From positions 1 to 64,000 of the forward strand of contig NZ_JAGXJW010000051.1 of NCBI RefSeq assembly GCF_019091135.1: a DNA stretch of 64,000 nucleotides. Reading direction: 5' to 3'. This stretch comes from Cohnella sp. GbtcB17. Its GTDB lineage: Bacteria > Bacillota > Bacilli > Paenibacillales > Paenibacillaceae. Both the position numbers and the translations under genes were made by a program. The notes below the pieces were generated by a model. That model worked only from the letters and a program-made list of their open reading frames with translations. It was not told the origin of the DNA and searched no databases. Positions 1-9,284 of this stretch are shown in pieces. Position 1 is the stretch's first letter. Every line of letters begins with the position of its first letter.

Positions 1-1343
<1,343 letters not shown>

Positions 1344-1378
1344 CGTAAGCCTCCTCCGTTGTGCGGTCAATGAAAAGA

Positions 1379-1434
1379 AAAAAGGAAAGCACGAACTCAT
1401 CCCGTAGGGACCTGAGTCGCGTGCTCTCCTTTTC
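1379..1434 (-). promoter_or_regulatory. Leader terminator / probable GlpP antitermination site
   Basis: The minus-strand transcript can form a long hairpin: GGAGAGCACG pairs with CGTGCTTTCC (one G-U), and inside it ACTC and TCCC pair with GAGT and GGGA. It is followed directly by TTTTTTC. It lies between the candidate promoter and the glpP ribosome binding site. Known glp leaders in Bacillus carry such terminators that GlpP overcomes. It may also end transcripts of the polyketide operon. The hairpin is seen; GlpP control is inference. Confidence 0.7.
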
Positions 1435-1460
1435 TCCGCCGCGCTTATGAACTTGACACG

Positions 1461-1489
1461 ATTATATTACAGGATACGGGCGGCGTCTA
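1461..1489 (-). promoter_or_regulatory. Candidate promoter of glpP-glpK
   Basis: On the minus strand a perfect -10 TATAAT (1466 to 1461) is preceded by 17 bases and TAGACG (1489 to 1484), which matches four of six -35 positions. The -35 overlaps the stop codon of the upstream FAD oxidoreductase gene. Assignment is by pattern only. Confidence 0.5.
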
Positions 1490-2722
1490 CCCCGTCGTTG
1501 GATGCGTGTCTTTGAGTGCGCTGTCGTTGTGCTGCGTCGGCTTGAGCCGGGTCGCCCGCACGAGCAGGCTTCCGAGCGAAGGCATGAAGCGCGCCGCGCC
1601 CAGCGCCGCACGCGCCAAAGGCGGCTTGCCGGCAGCGCGCTGAAGCAGGTTCCCCCATCGCAGCGGGCCGCTGAACGCGCGCCTAACCGCGAGGGCGTAT
1701 GCTTCCTCCCACTCGGCATCGGTCAGCTCGCCGCCAAGGCGGCGCTCGGCGTACGCCGCGCTCAGCTGCGCGGCGCGCAGCGCCATCGACATCCCGTCCC
1801 CGCAGAGCGGGGGGATCGTGACGCATGCGTCGCCGACGAGCGGGACGCCGTCCCAGGGGATCGGCTTCGCGTACAAGCGCACCGGCGCGACGGCCGCCTG
1901 CGTGCCCGGGACGGGCGCTGCGCCGTCCAATCGCCGTGCGAGCGCCGGACAGCGTGCGCGCGCCAGATCGAGCCAGCCGTGCACGGCGGTCGGCGTCTCC
2001 CGGCACGCGCGCCTGTCGAACAGCGCGGCGACGTTCACGAGGCCGCCGCCCGCCGGCGACAGCCCCAAATAGCCGCCCTCGAAAAAGTAGAGTTCGACTT
2101 CGTCCGCGGCTTCGATGCCGGAGAAATGCATTTTGACGCCTAGGTAAGGCGAGCCGGCAGGCTTGATCCTCCTTGTCTCGCCACTTGTCTCGCCGCCGGT
2201 TATATCCGGCGCGCGTCCATTAACGCCCCAAGCGCCGATGACGACGCGAGCCCGCACCGTTTGCGCGAAGCCGCCTTGCGCGATATGCAGCGCGTAGCCG
2301 TCCGCTTCGCGCCGCATCGCGGCGACGGCCGCGCCTGTCGCGATCTCTGCCCCCGCCAGGCCGGCTGCGCGGTGCAGCGTATCGTCGAGGGCATGTCGGC
2401 TCAGCCCCCATGCCATGCCGGGCAGCGGCACGCGTAGCGGCGCGCCGCCGAATGCATGAATCCGGGCCGCCCGGATCGCTGCCGGACCGAGCGCCTGGAT
2501 TGCCGGTGCGAAGCCGAGCTCCGTCAGCATGCCGATCGACTCGGGCGATAGAAATTCCCCGCATACTTTGTGCCGGGGAAATGCCTTCCTGTCGATCAGC
2601 AGCACCTTCCGCCCGCGGTCCGCGAGCGCTTTGGCGAGGCTGCTGCCCGCGATGCCTCCACCGATAATCGCCGCGTCCACCGATTCGGGAAAGAGCGGCG
2701 AGCCGTCCTTAACTGCGGCCAA
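1487..2722 (-). CDS. FAD-dependent oxidoreductase of the type III PKS operon
   Basis: A 411-residue flavoprotein with the Rossmann FAD site GGGIAG at about residues 21-26, then VLLIDR as the end of the beta-alpha-beta unit, a second motif around VIGAWGVNG and a late GDACVTIPPLCGDGMSMAL, the flavin-binding GD motif of geranylgeranyl-reductase and PHBH-like monooxygenases. I chose the TTG at 2722 because GGAGG sits nine bases upstream; it overlaps the methyltransferase stop by 14 bp. The longer ATG frame from 2881 would lie inside the methyltransferase. As third gene after a type III PKS and a methyltransferase it probably hydroxylates or reduces the phenolic or pyrone product, as SrsC does in the Streptomyces srs operon. 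Substrate unknown. Confidence 0.8.
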   Translation of the reverse strand: MAAVKDGSPLFPESVDAAIIGGGIAGSSLAKALADRGRKVLLIDRKAFPRHKVCGEFLSPESIGMLTELGFAPAIQALGPAAIRAARIHAFGGAPLRVPLPGMAWGLSRHALDDTLHRAAGLAGAEIATGAAVAAMRREADGYALHIAQGGFAQTVRARVVIGAWGVNGRAPDITGGETSGETRRIKPAGSPYLGVKMHFSGIEAADEVELYFFEGGYLGLSPAGGGLVNVAALFDRRACRETPTAVHGWLDLARARCPALARRLDGAAPVPGTQAAVAPVRLYAKPIPWDGVPLVGDACVTIPPLCGDGMSMALRAAQLSAAYAERRLGGELTDAEWEEAYALAVRRAFSGPLRWGNLLQRAAGKPPLARAALGAARFMPSLGSLLVRATRLKPTQHNDSALKDTHPTTG

Positions 2723-3500
2723 ACGGAATCGCCTCCGTTTTATGCGCGCCGCCCCCTGGAGCGGTTGTCTTCGGCACCGTAACGATATACCGGAACAAAG
2801 GCCGCCAGCTGTACGCAAGGCTGCGCGTGCGCAGCCTAACGCGAAGGCGCTCCCAATCCGCTGCGCGGAAGCCTTTTGCAACCGACAGCGGGCCGTCGTT
2901 CACGACGAAGCGGTTGCCCGATACGAGCCGGGCCGCCAGCCACACGGCCGTCCAGGCGAGCCAGTGGCGGTGGATATCCTGAATGACGATGCCCAGCCTA
3001 GACGCGCGCAGCATCGCTCCCGCGACCTCCGGCAGCTCCTCGTCCGCAAAATGATGAACGAATTGGGAAGCGGTCACGATATCGGCCGTCTCCGCCTCCA
3101 GCGCAAAGAGGTCGCGCCGCACGACGTTTACACGAGGTTCGTCCGCGTAATAGGACCGTGCTTCGGCGCACGCCTCCTCCGTCCGGTCCGCGAGCGTGAT
3201 GCTTATCGCAACGCCGCGCGCATCGGCCCACCGGAGCAGCGCCGCGTTGACGTCCCCGGAGCCCGAGCCAATGTCGAGCACCGTCAGACGTGACGGCCGT
3301 CCTGCCTGCTCCCAGAGCCGGGCGACGCCGTACAGCGTCCTGCCGGACGCGGCGAACAGGCGGTTCAGCCTGCGCAAATGCCTGAGCGCTTCGCGCAGCT
3401 CATCCCCGCCCTGCGCGGGATCGTCCATCAGCTCGGGGCCCTTGGCGCGAACCTCCAACGACCTAAACATGCGAGACATGCGAGGCAAGCTGCGCTTCAT
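2709..3500 (-). CDS. Class I SAM-dependent methyltransferase of the type III PKS operon
   Basis: 263-residue methyltransferase with motif I VLDIGSGSGDVN near residues 74-85, an acidic LADRT after strand 2, and VTASQFVHHFADEELP as motif IV region. It belongs to the class I Rossmann fold and is not the membrane ICMT-type protein (BpsB, SrsB) found next to several studied type III PKS genes. The frame overlaps the 3' end of the polyketide synthase by 38 bp; internal ATGs at 3479 and 3470 are alternative starts, and no strong ribosome binding site decides. The overlap argues for translational coupling. A likely role is O- or C-methylation of the alkyl-resorcinol or pyrone product; this is inference from context. 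Confidence 0.8.
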   Translation of the reverse strand: MKRSLPRMSRMFRSLEVRAKGPELMDDPAQGGDELREALRHLRRLNRLFAASGRTLYGVARLWEQAGRPSRLTVLDIGSGSGDVNAALLRWADARGVAISITLADRTEEACAEARSYYADEPRVNVVRRDLFALEAETADIVTASQFVHHFADEELPEVAGAMLRASRLGIVIQDIHRHWLAWTAVWLAARLVSGNRFVVNDGPLSVAKGFRAADWERLRVRLRTRSLAYSWRPLFRYIVTVPKTTAPGGGAHKTEAIPFGRS

Positions 3501-4725
3501 CGCTCGAATCGCGGTCGCTTTCGGCGTCGCTTTCCGTTCTCGAAAGGTTCAAGCTCCTTCTTTCGGGCCGGTACGCGATCGGCAGCAGCTCGCAGGAAAG
3601 CCCGGGTCCGAACGCGAGACAGATTCCTTCCGTGCGCGGCGCGTCTTCCGCACGTTTGGCCAGCCGAATGGCGTTCAACACGAACAGCAGCGTCGCGGAA
3701 GACATGTTGCCGAAGTCGCGCAGCACGCCTCTGCTGTACCTGGTGTGCTCGTCTTCCAAGCCAAGCTCCGATTCGAGCGCGTCGATGATGCCTTTGCCGC
3801 CGGGATGAATTGCCCAAATGCCGGGCCATGTGTCCTGCGGGTCCAGCAGCCCTGCCAGGCGCTTCGGCAAATAACGGCCGATCAAAGCCGGTATGCGCGA
3901 GGATAAATAAAGGTCGAAGCCGTGATCGCCGACTTCCCACACCATCTCGCCTTCGCCTTCCGGCAGCAAGGCGCTGGTCGGCTTTCCGAGCTCGAAGACA
4001 TCCCGATCGTCGTCTTCGGTGGCGCCGATCACGCAAGCGGACGCCCCGTCGCCGAAAAACGATGCGCCAAACAGCGCTTCCTTTGCGGCCGAGGGTTGAA
4101 TATGCAGCGTGCACAGCTCGACGCAGACGACCAGCACCGCAGCGTCCGGCTGTCCCCGCACGATATCGCGGGCCAAGCCGATCGCCTTCAGCCCGGCCGC
4201 GCAGCCGAGGAAGGTGAGCGGGATCCGGTTTATCGAATCCCTTAATCCAAGTGCCTTGGTCAGCGCCGCGTCCAGTCCGGGCAGAAATTGCCCGGTACAG
4301 CTCACTGTGATCAGATGCGTCAGCACCGAAGACGATACACGCGCGTCGGCGACCGCCGCGGAAGCCGCACGAAGCGCGAGCGGCACGGACGACTGCTTGT
4401 ACGTCGCCATGCGCTGCGAGGTCGTAGGCACGGGAAGCCTCGACAGCTGGGCGAAATAACGATTGCTCGCAGCCGGCTCAAACAGTGCGGGCTCGCAGGT
4501 ATAGCGCGTCTCCACGCCGCATTGTTTGAAAAGGCGTCTTGCCCAGCGGGCTGCGTCGGGCGTCTCCTGAAGGGCTTCCGCCAAGCGCTGGGCCGTGTCC
4601 AGCTGATCCAGCTTGTGCGCAGGCACCGCAGTTCCGATGCCCAGCATCGCGACGGACGGCTCTGTCGTTCGAATATTGTGGTCCGGCATGTTACGATCCA
4701 ACCCCATTTCGTTCGGATATCGCAA
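3463..4725 (-). CDS. Type III polyketide synthase (chalcone/stilbene synthase superfamily)
   Basis: Condenses an acyl-CoA starter with malonyl-CoA units on one active-site cysteine and cyclises the chain. In the 420-residue frame the catalytic triad is visible: Cys175 in FLGCAAGLKAIGLA, His307 in WAIHPGGKGI and Asn340 in FGNMSSATLLF, all thiolase-fold positions of the family. Family length is usually 350-400, so the true start may be internal: TTG at 4725 has AAGGAT about 12 bases upstream, and ATG at 4689 is an alternative. It is the first gene of a three-gene operon with the methyltransferase and FAD oxidoreductase, an arrangement known from phenolic lipid loci such as srsABC of Streptomyces. 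Product likely an alkylresorcinol, alkylpyrone or derived quinone; chain length cannot be read. Confidence 0.92.
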   Translation of the reverse strand: MRYPNEMGLDRNMPDHNIRTTEPSVAMLGIGTAVPAHKLDQLDTAQRLAEALQETPDAARWARRLFKQCGVETRYTCEPALFEPAASNRYFAQLSRLPVPTTSQRMATYKQSSVPLALRAASAAVADARVSSSVLTHLITVSCTGQFLPGLDAALTKALGLRDSINRIPLTFLGCAAGLKAIGLARDIVRGQPDAAVLVVCVELCTLHIQPSAAKEALFGASFFGDGASACVIGATEDDDRDVFELGKPTSALLPEGEGEMVWEVGDHGFDLYLSSRIPALIGRYLPKRLAGLLDPQDTWPGIWAIHPGGKGIIDALESELGLEDEHTRYSRGVLRDFGNMSSATLLFVLNAIRLAKRAEDAPRTEGICLAFGPGLSCELLPIAYRPERRSLNLSRTESDAESDRDSSDEAQLASHVSHV

Positions 4726-4915
4726 GACAAGCTGCTATCCTTCACTGTATTCCGAAAGGGGGCCGATTATGTGAACATGCCGTCAGCTTAAGAGAACCGT
4801 AAGGAGAGTTCGCCCCGACGGTCCTTGCATCAGTCGCGTGAAAGGTGGGAGTCAGTCCTCGTCCCCTTTCTTCCTGATCGCCTAAACGAACTTCGCGCCA
4901 ACTTTCCGCAGCCGA

Positions 4916-5170
4916 CCGAAGAGGCGCTGTACAGCGTCATCTGTCGGGAGTGCGGCGTGTTCTAAGCCGAAGAGGCGCTGTACAGCGTTACCTGTCGAGA
5001 GTGCGTCGTATTCCGGGCCGAAGAGACGCTGTACAGCGTTACCTGTCGAGAGTGCGGCTTGTTCAGGGCCGAAGAGACGCTGTACAGCGTTACCTGTCGA
5101 GAGTGCGGCTTGTTCCGAGCCGAAGAGGCGCTGTACAGCGTTTCCTGCCGATTTTATACTTTCTAACATG
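4916..5170. repeat. Five tandem 51-bp repeats with a 12-bp palindrome each
   Basis: Units start at 4916, 4967, 5018, 5069 and 5120, exactly 51 bp apart. Each carries the perfect palindrome CGCTGTACAGCG (4925, 4976, 5027, 5078, 5129); in the third and fourth units it grows to 14 bp, ACGCTGTACAGCGT. Because the palindrome lies in the same frame on both strands, both read Ala-Val-Gln-Arg. The array fills the non-coding stretch between the PKS start and the terminator of the small membrane protein gene. A minus-strand frame of 99 codons (5181-4882) runs through it with 17-residue repeats, but has no ribosome binding site and begins in the terminator's T-run. Function unknown. Confidence 0.95.
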
Positions 5171-5179
5171 AAAAAATGC

Positions 5180-5204
5180 AAAAAAGCCGCGCTCGGCGCG
5201 GCCC
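5180..5204 (-). terminator. Intrinsic terminator after the 67-aa membrane protein gene
   Basis: GCCGCGC-TCG-GCGCGGC forms a seven-base-pair stem (5186-5202), followed on the minus strand by TTTTTTGCATTTTTTC. It ends transcripts of 5216-5419. Confidence 0.9.
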
Positions 5205-5215
5205 TTAAACAAACG

Positions 5216-5419
5216 CTATCGGTTCAACGCATAAATCAGCACGGCGACGATCGCGATCGTGCACACGACGTAAATCCAGCTGAGGTTCGCCCATTTCTTG
5301 CCCGTCTGGTGGAAATAGCCGGGGTTTCCTTCTTTATTCGTCTTCGATTGCCCGATGGCGATCGTCGCCGCGAAGCCGGCGACCATCACGATGACGACCA
5401 GGATAATCGGTAGTGTCAT
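5216..5419 (-). CDS. Small two-helix membrane protein, function unknown
   Basis: 67 residues with two predicted membrane helices: residues 3-22 (LPIILVVIVMVAGFAATIA) and about 48-65 (IYVVCTIAIVAVLIYAL), joined by a polar loop with Gly, Lys and Trp (NKEGNPGYFHQTGKKW). The ATG at 5419 has GGAG eight bases upstream and a clean terminator follows, so it is very likely expressed. It lies downstream of ddh on the same strand with 88 bp between, and may be read from the same promoter. I do not recognise a named family; no catalytic motif is visible. Confidence 0.8.
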   Translation of the reverse strand: MTLPIILVVIVMVAGFAATIAIGQSKTNKEGNPGYFHQTGKKWANLSWIYVVCTIAIVAVLIYALNR

Positions 5420-5507
5420 GTTCGCGCTCCATTATCGCAAGATGCAATGATTATAGCAAACTCGGCTTGTTGCCGCGAACTCGGCGAACCGACGCTTCCT
5501 GCGGTCC

Positions 5508-6497
5508 TTACAGCAGACGCTCGCGGAGCGCTTCGGCCGCGTAAGGGGATAGATGTCCGAGCGGGATGTCGAACACGGTTTTCGCGCCGGAGGCGCCTTC
5601 GCAAGACAGCCGCGCCGCCGCGCGTGCGTAAGCGACCAGGACACTGGCGGTGAATTCGGGATTGCTGCCCAGCTTCAAGCCGAATTCGATCAATTGCTGC
5701 GTGCCGTCTCCCGTCACGCCGCTGCGAAGGACGAAGCCGCCATGCGGCATGCCACCATGCTCCGCCTTCAGTTGCTCCTCGGTAATGAATTCGACAGTCG
5801 TGTCGTAATCCGAGAAATAGTTGGGCATCTCTTTGATCTCGCGCGCGATCGCTTCCTTATCGGCACCCGGCTCGGCGACTACAAAGCACAGGCGTTCGTG
5901 CTTGTCCCGCGTCGCAAGCTCCGGGTTCTCCCCGCTGCGCACGCTTGCGATCGCGCGTTCGACCGGAATCGTGTACTGAACGCCTGCTTTGACCCCGGCG
6001 ACGCGCCGGATTGCATCAGAATGCCCCTGGCTGACGCCTTTTCCCCAGAACGTGTACTCCTTGCCGTGCGGCAGAATCGCTTCTGCCAACAGACGATTCA
6101 TCGAAAAAAGTCCGGGATCCCACCCGGTCGATATGACGCTCACGTTTCCGCCCTTGCGCGCCGCTTCGTCGACCGCCCGATAAAATTCCGGAATTTTCGC
6201 ATGCGTATCGAAGCTGTCTACCGTATTAAAGCTGGCGGCTACCATCGGCGTCTGTTCAGGCAGATCCGTCGCCGAGCCTCCGCACAGGATCATCACGTCA
6301 ATCTCTCCCTGGAAACGTTCGATATCGGAGATCGACTCGAATCTAGCGTTAACGTTCGTCTCGGCGCTCATCTTGGCGGCGTCGCGCCGCGTAAAAATTG
6401 CGATCAATTCCATATCCTCGTTTTGCCCGATTGCCTTATGTACGCCGCGGCCCAAATTGCCGTAACCCACGATTCCGATCCTGATCTTGTTCGACAT
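5508..6497 (-). CDS. ddh: meso-Diaminopimelate D-dehydrogenase
   Basis: NADPH-dependent enzyme (EC 1.4.1.16) that makes meso-DAP in one step from tetrahydrodipicolinate, ammonia and NADPH, feeding lysine and peptidoglycan synthesis. The 329-residue product has the Rossmann start IRIGIVGYGNLGRGV (5-19), ILCGGSATDLPEQ, and the family signatures STGWDPGLFSMNR (about 122-134), FWGKGVSQGHSDAIR and HGGFVLRSG. Length fits the family (about 325). The ATG at 6497 has GAGGAGAG upstream. A promoter (TATACT, TTGCAA) lies 35-60 bp upstream, divergent from the VanZ-like gene. No sign of damage. Confidence 0.95.
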   Translation of the reverse strand: MSNKIRIGIVGYGNLGRGVHKAIGQNEDMELIAIFTRRDAAKMSAETNVNARFESISDIERFQGEIDVMILCGGSATDLPEQTPMVAASFNTVDSFDTHAKIPEFYRAVDEAARKGGNVSVISTGWDPGLFSMNRLLAEAILPHGKEYTFWGKGVSQGHSDAIRRVAGVKAGVQYTIPVERAIASVRSGENPELATRDKHERLCFVVAEPGADKEAIAREIKEMPNYFSDYDTTVEFITEEQLKAEHGGMPHGGFVLRSGVTGDGTQQLIEFGLKLGSNPEFTASVLVAYARAAARLSCEGASGAKTVFDIPLGHLSPYAAEALRERLL

Positions 6498-6528
6498 GTG
6501 CGTCTCTCCTCTTGGCGAATATTCACAA

Positions 6529-6558
6529 AGTATAACTCACATGGCATGTAACTTGCAA
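6529..6558 (-). promoter_or_regulatory. Candidate promoter of ddh
   Basis: Minus-strand -35 TTGCAA (6558-6553), 18-base spacer and -10 TATACT (6534-6529), about 32 bp before the ddh start. Pattern match only. Confidence 0.5.
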
Positions 6559-6624
6559 AGCCCGTTTTATCGGCTTCGGACACTGACATGATTGTTTCAT
6601 AATCATGCAGACGCCGCCCTTTCT

Positions 6625-6653
6625 TTGACAGCTCGAATCGTATAAAGTATATA
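6625..6653 (+). promoter_or_regulatory. Promoter of the VanZ-like gene
   Basis: Perfect -35 TTGACA (6625-6630), 17-base spacer and -10 TATATA (6648-6653). The expected transcription start near 6660 leaves only a few bases before the ATG at 6666, which supports the TTG at 6690 as the real start codon. Confidence 0.75.
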
Positions 6654-6689
6654 AAGCGTCAAAAAATGGTTGAAGGAAGGAAGAAGACT

Positions 6690-7589
6690 TTGAATCCCTA
6701 TCGCAGGAAATTAGCTGCGACCGCGGTCGTACTTTACACATTGCTTATATTATTTTTTATGTTTTTTGCGTTCGACAGAACCAGCCGCTCAAGCAGCGAG
6801 TTTACGTTCATGCTCGTGCCGTCGTACCCGCCGCTAAGTTTCCCGCAGCCGACTTTTTCCTGGCTGTTCGACTTTGGCAACGTCGCAGCCTTTATTCCTT
6901 TCGGAATATGGATTTCCTATTTATGGCGATGGTCCTACGCCAGATTCTTCGTCGTTTTCGTTTTAGCGATCGCCGCACTGGAGACGCTCCAAGGCTTGAC
7001 TCGACTGGGCTCGTTCGACATTGACGACATCATATCCAACACGCTGGGCGCTTCGATCGGCTATGCGGCTTGGCGATTCGGCTTTCGCTCCAGGCGCAAG
7101 GTACGGCAATGGCCAAGAGCTATTCTGAGTGTCGTCGTGCTGCTGATCGTCTCCACGTTCGTTTCGGAAGGGATCGAAGCGTTTTTCAAAAAAACGGAGG
7201 GCCCGTTCCAAGCCATCAGCGTTCAGGGACAACCGAATGCGGCCGCAGGATCGCCTCTGCCGGTTTTTTCAATCGGAAACGAGTCGGTATCGCCCCGGTA
7301 CAACGTCATTACCGCCACTCCGACCGGTACCTATACGATTCAGCTTGGACACCTGAAAAACGTGCGCTTTTTCGCGGAATTCGGAATTCCGGACGACAAG
7401 GCGCATGAAGGAAGCGTTACACTGTCCGCGGACGGCCATGCATTTGTCGAATACAGCGGCGAATATATCACGGGTCTCGAAACGGTCATCGTTCCCTTCG
7501 ACCGAATCGACGAGCTAAAGATCGTTGTGGAGGGCAACGCGGTGCTGTGGGATGTCGGATATCGCGAGATGAAGCACTGGTGGGAATAA
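6690..7589 (+). CDS. VanZ-like membrane protein with C-terminal beta-rich domain
   Basis: 299 residues. The N-terminal half is a VanZ-type membrane domain: a first helix LAATAVVLYTLLILFFMFF, then NVAAFIPFGIWISYLW and, after a third helix, the typical LETLQGLTRLGSFDIDDIISNTLGA signature. After a fourth helix near residue 150 comes an extracellular domain of about 120 residues rich in beta strands and Gly/Thr (FSIGNESVSPRYNVITATPTG... ending in LWDVGYREMKHWWE). VanZ proteins are linked to teicoplanin resistance, mechanism unknown. I prefer the TTG at 6690 with GGAAGGAAG upstream over the ATG at 6666, which has no binding site and sits at the transcription start. The extra domain is unusual for plain VanZ proteins. 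Confidence 0.85.
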   Translation: MNPYRRKLAATAVVLYTLLILFFMFFAFDRTSRSSSEFTFMLVPSYPPLSFPQPTFSWLFDFGNVAAFIPFGIWISYLWRWSYARFFVVFVLAIAALETLQGLTRLGSFDIDDIISNTLGASIGYAAWRFGFRSRRKVRQWPRAILSVVVLLIVSTFVSEGIEAFFKKTEGPFQAISVQGQPNAAAGSPLPVFSIGNESVSPRYNVITATPTGTYTIQLGHLKNVRFFAEFGIPDDKAHEGSVTLSADGHAFVEYSGEYITGLETVIVPFDRIDELKIVVEGNAVLWDVGYREMKHWWE

Positions 7590-7628
7590 TGTCATGCGAC
7601 CCGGATGGGACCGCGCGGAAACACGGAA

Positions 7629-7662
7629 AGGCTGCCGAGCTTCAGACTCGGCAGCCTCTTTT
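7629..7662. terminator. Bidirectional hairpin between VanZ-like and MidA-like genes
   Basis: AGGCTGCCGAG and CTCGGCAGCCT form an 11-bp stem around a seven-base loop, followed by CTTTTG on the plus strand and TTCCGTGTTT on the minus strand. It sits between the two convergent genes. Confidence 0.75.
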
Positions 7663-7684
7663 GCGTATATATGCTTGAGATAAT

Positions 7685-9232
7685 TTAACCTAAAGCTTTA
7701 AGCAAGGTAAGTGCTTCCTCGTGGTCCGGCTCAAGCTCCAGCGCCCGCTGCAAATACGTTCGTGCCTCGTCCTCCTGCTCCAATTCCAGGCTGCAGATCG
7801 CCAGGCAAAAGTAAACGGTCGACACGGGATCGTCGTCGGACTCCGCCGAAGCATCGAGCAGCATCTTGGCGTCCGCATACATGTCCATCTCGAACAGGAT
7901 CAGGCCTGCATCGAGCGCGAGGTCGTAGCGCTGCGGCATGATGTAGAAGGACGTCCACATCCGCAGGATGCCCGCGCGCAGATCCAGCTTCTCCTCGTCG
8001 TTCGCCCCTTCCAGCAGGCTGGAGATGCGCTTGGCGGTCTGAATGAACCACTCCGCGTCGTAGCCGCCGAGGCGCCAGAACGCCAGAATTTGCTGAAGCC
8101 GCATCTTTTCGATCTCGCGGTCGGCCCACAGCTTCAGGCTGAAGAAGTCGTCCGGCCCGAACCGCGCGACGCTTTTGCGGTACGCAAGCCTTGTGTTCAC
8201 ATAACGCTTGGGCGATTCCAGCATGAGGATGCACGCCACGTTGATGTTGTTATAGTGATGGTCGGTGAAAAGCGCTTCCGCGCCCCTCCTCTCGAAAACG
8301 TGCTGGATCGCATGGTAATTCGCCGTCAGAGAGATGCTGCCGTGGTGGACGAGCTGCGGCGGCTCAGCGAAGCGCCAATTGTCCAGCCGGTGGTCGCCCT
8401 TGTCGGCCGTAATCATGGCGAAGCCGGCGCGCGACAACTGCCCGAGCCGCTCCAGGCAGCGCAGCCCGATCTCGGGAAACAGCACATGCGAATCCTCAAG
8501 CTCGTGCCGATACATTTCGATCACGTCGCGATACGGGTACCCTTCTTCCTCGAACCGCGGCGCCCGCCGGTGCTCGTAGGACAGCGTAATCCGCTTTAAC
8601 TGCTCCGACACGGTCAATCCCGGCTCAGGATCCGCCGATCCGACGACCACGTCGCAGTCGTAGACGAGCCCTTCTCCGATGTAAATGAGCTCCTGCGGGA
8701 TTGCGTCAAAAAAGTAATTCGCCACGACCAGCAAAGGCTGTCGAAGCTGTCCGGGCTGGATCTTCTCTCCGGAGACGAGCAGCTTAAGCTCCGTATCGCG
8801 CTCGGCGTCGAACGTGGCGAAGTCGAGCGTGCCTTCCGCGATAAAAGGCGCGAGCGCCGGATGCCCGCGCCAGCCCTCCACGTTTTTAAGCGCAAGATCG
8901 GTCATCACATACCGCAACGGCGGCAGCGCGACCTGCGCATAAGTGCGGAGAAGGGACAGCTCATGCAGGACATGATAAGCCAGACGTCCGGCGCCGGCGC
9001 CCAGCTCGACGAGCGTGACTGCCTCCTCCAGCTCGCCTTGCGACGCCCGGTCCTGCAAAAAGCCGAAGATCAGCTCCGCGTATGCATCTCCGATCATCGG
9101 ATTGCTCGTAATATATTGCGGAACCTGGTCGTTGTTCCAAGCCTTTAATCCTAGCTGCTCGTAATATGAGCGCTGCAGCTCCCACAGAGGCGCTTCGCTG
9201 AAGCGGTATTTCTGACTTTCCGTCGCTGCCAT
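7685..9232 (-). CDS. MidA-like SAM methyltransferase with C-terminal TPR
   Basis: 515 residues. An N-terminal class I methyltransferase domain shows the SAM site VELGAGAGRLAY at residues 75-86, then VANYFFDAIPQELI, matching the MidA/NDUFAF7 family (SAM-dependent methyltransferase, COG1565). The C-terminal 80 residues (DLALDAGLILFEMDMYADAK to EEALTLLKALG) are helical with tetratricopeptide spacing, including RALELEPDHEEALTLL, a standard TPR helix pair. NDUFAF7 dimethylates an arginine in complex I; the bacterial substrate is unknown, and the TPR suggests a protein partner. It follows the Nif3 gene by 52 bp on the same strand and is probably in one operon with it. Confidence 0.82.
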   Translation of the reverse strand: MAATESQKYRFSEAPLWELQRSYYEQLGLKAWNNDQVPQYITSNPMIGDAYAELIFGFLQDRASQGELEEAVTLVELGAGAGRLAYHVLHELSLLRTYAQVALPPLRYVMTDLALKNVEGWRGHPALAPFIAEGTLDFATFDAERDTELKLLVSGEKIQPGQLRQPLLVVANYFFDAIPQELIYIGEGLVYDCDVVVGSADPEPGLTVSEQLKRITLSYEHRRAPRFEEEGYPYRDVIEMYRHELEDSHVLFPEIGLRCLERLGQLSRAGFAMITADKGDHRLDNWRFAEPPQLVHHGSISLTANYHAIQHVFERRGAEALFTDHHYNNINVACILMLESPKRYVNTRLAYRKSVARFGPDDFFSLKLWADREIEKMRLQQILAFWRLGGYDAEWFIQTAKRISSLLEGANDEEKLDLRAGILRMWTSFYIMPQRYDLALDAGLILFEMDMYADAKMLLDASAESDDDPVSTVYFCLAICSLELEQEDEARTYLQRALELEPDHEEALTLLKALG

Positions 9233-9284
9233 GCCTAGTTAACCTGCTTCCGTCTGATTTATGAGTAATTGGGTTTTCCAGCCG

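Noticed and set aside
4916-5170. CRISPR array
   Set aside because: The units are direct tandem copies without unique spacers, and no cas genes are present.
4882-5181. 99-codon minus-strand frame with 17-residue repeats
   Set aside because: It starts in the T-run of a terminator with no ribosome binding site. The repeat is explained by the palindromic DNA array. Kept only as a possible alternative in the finding.
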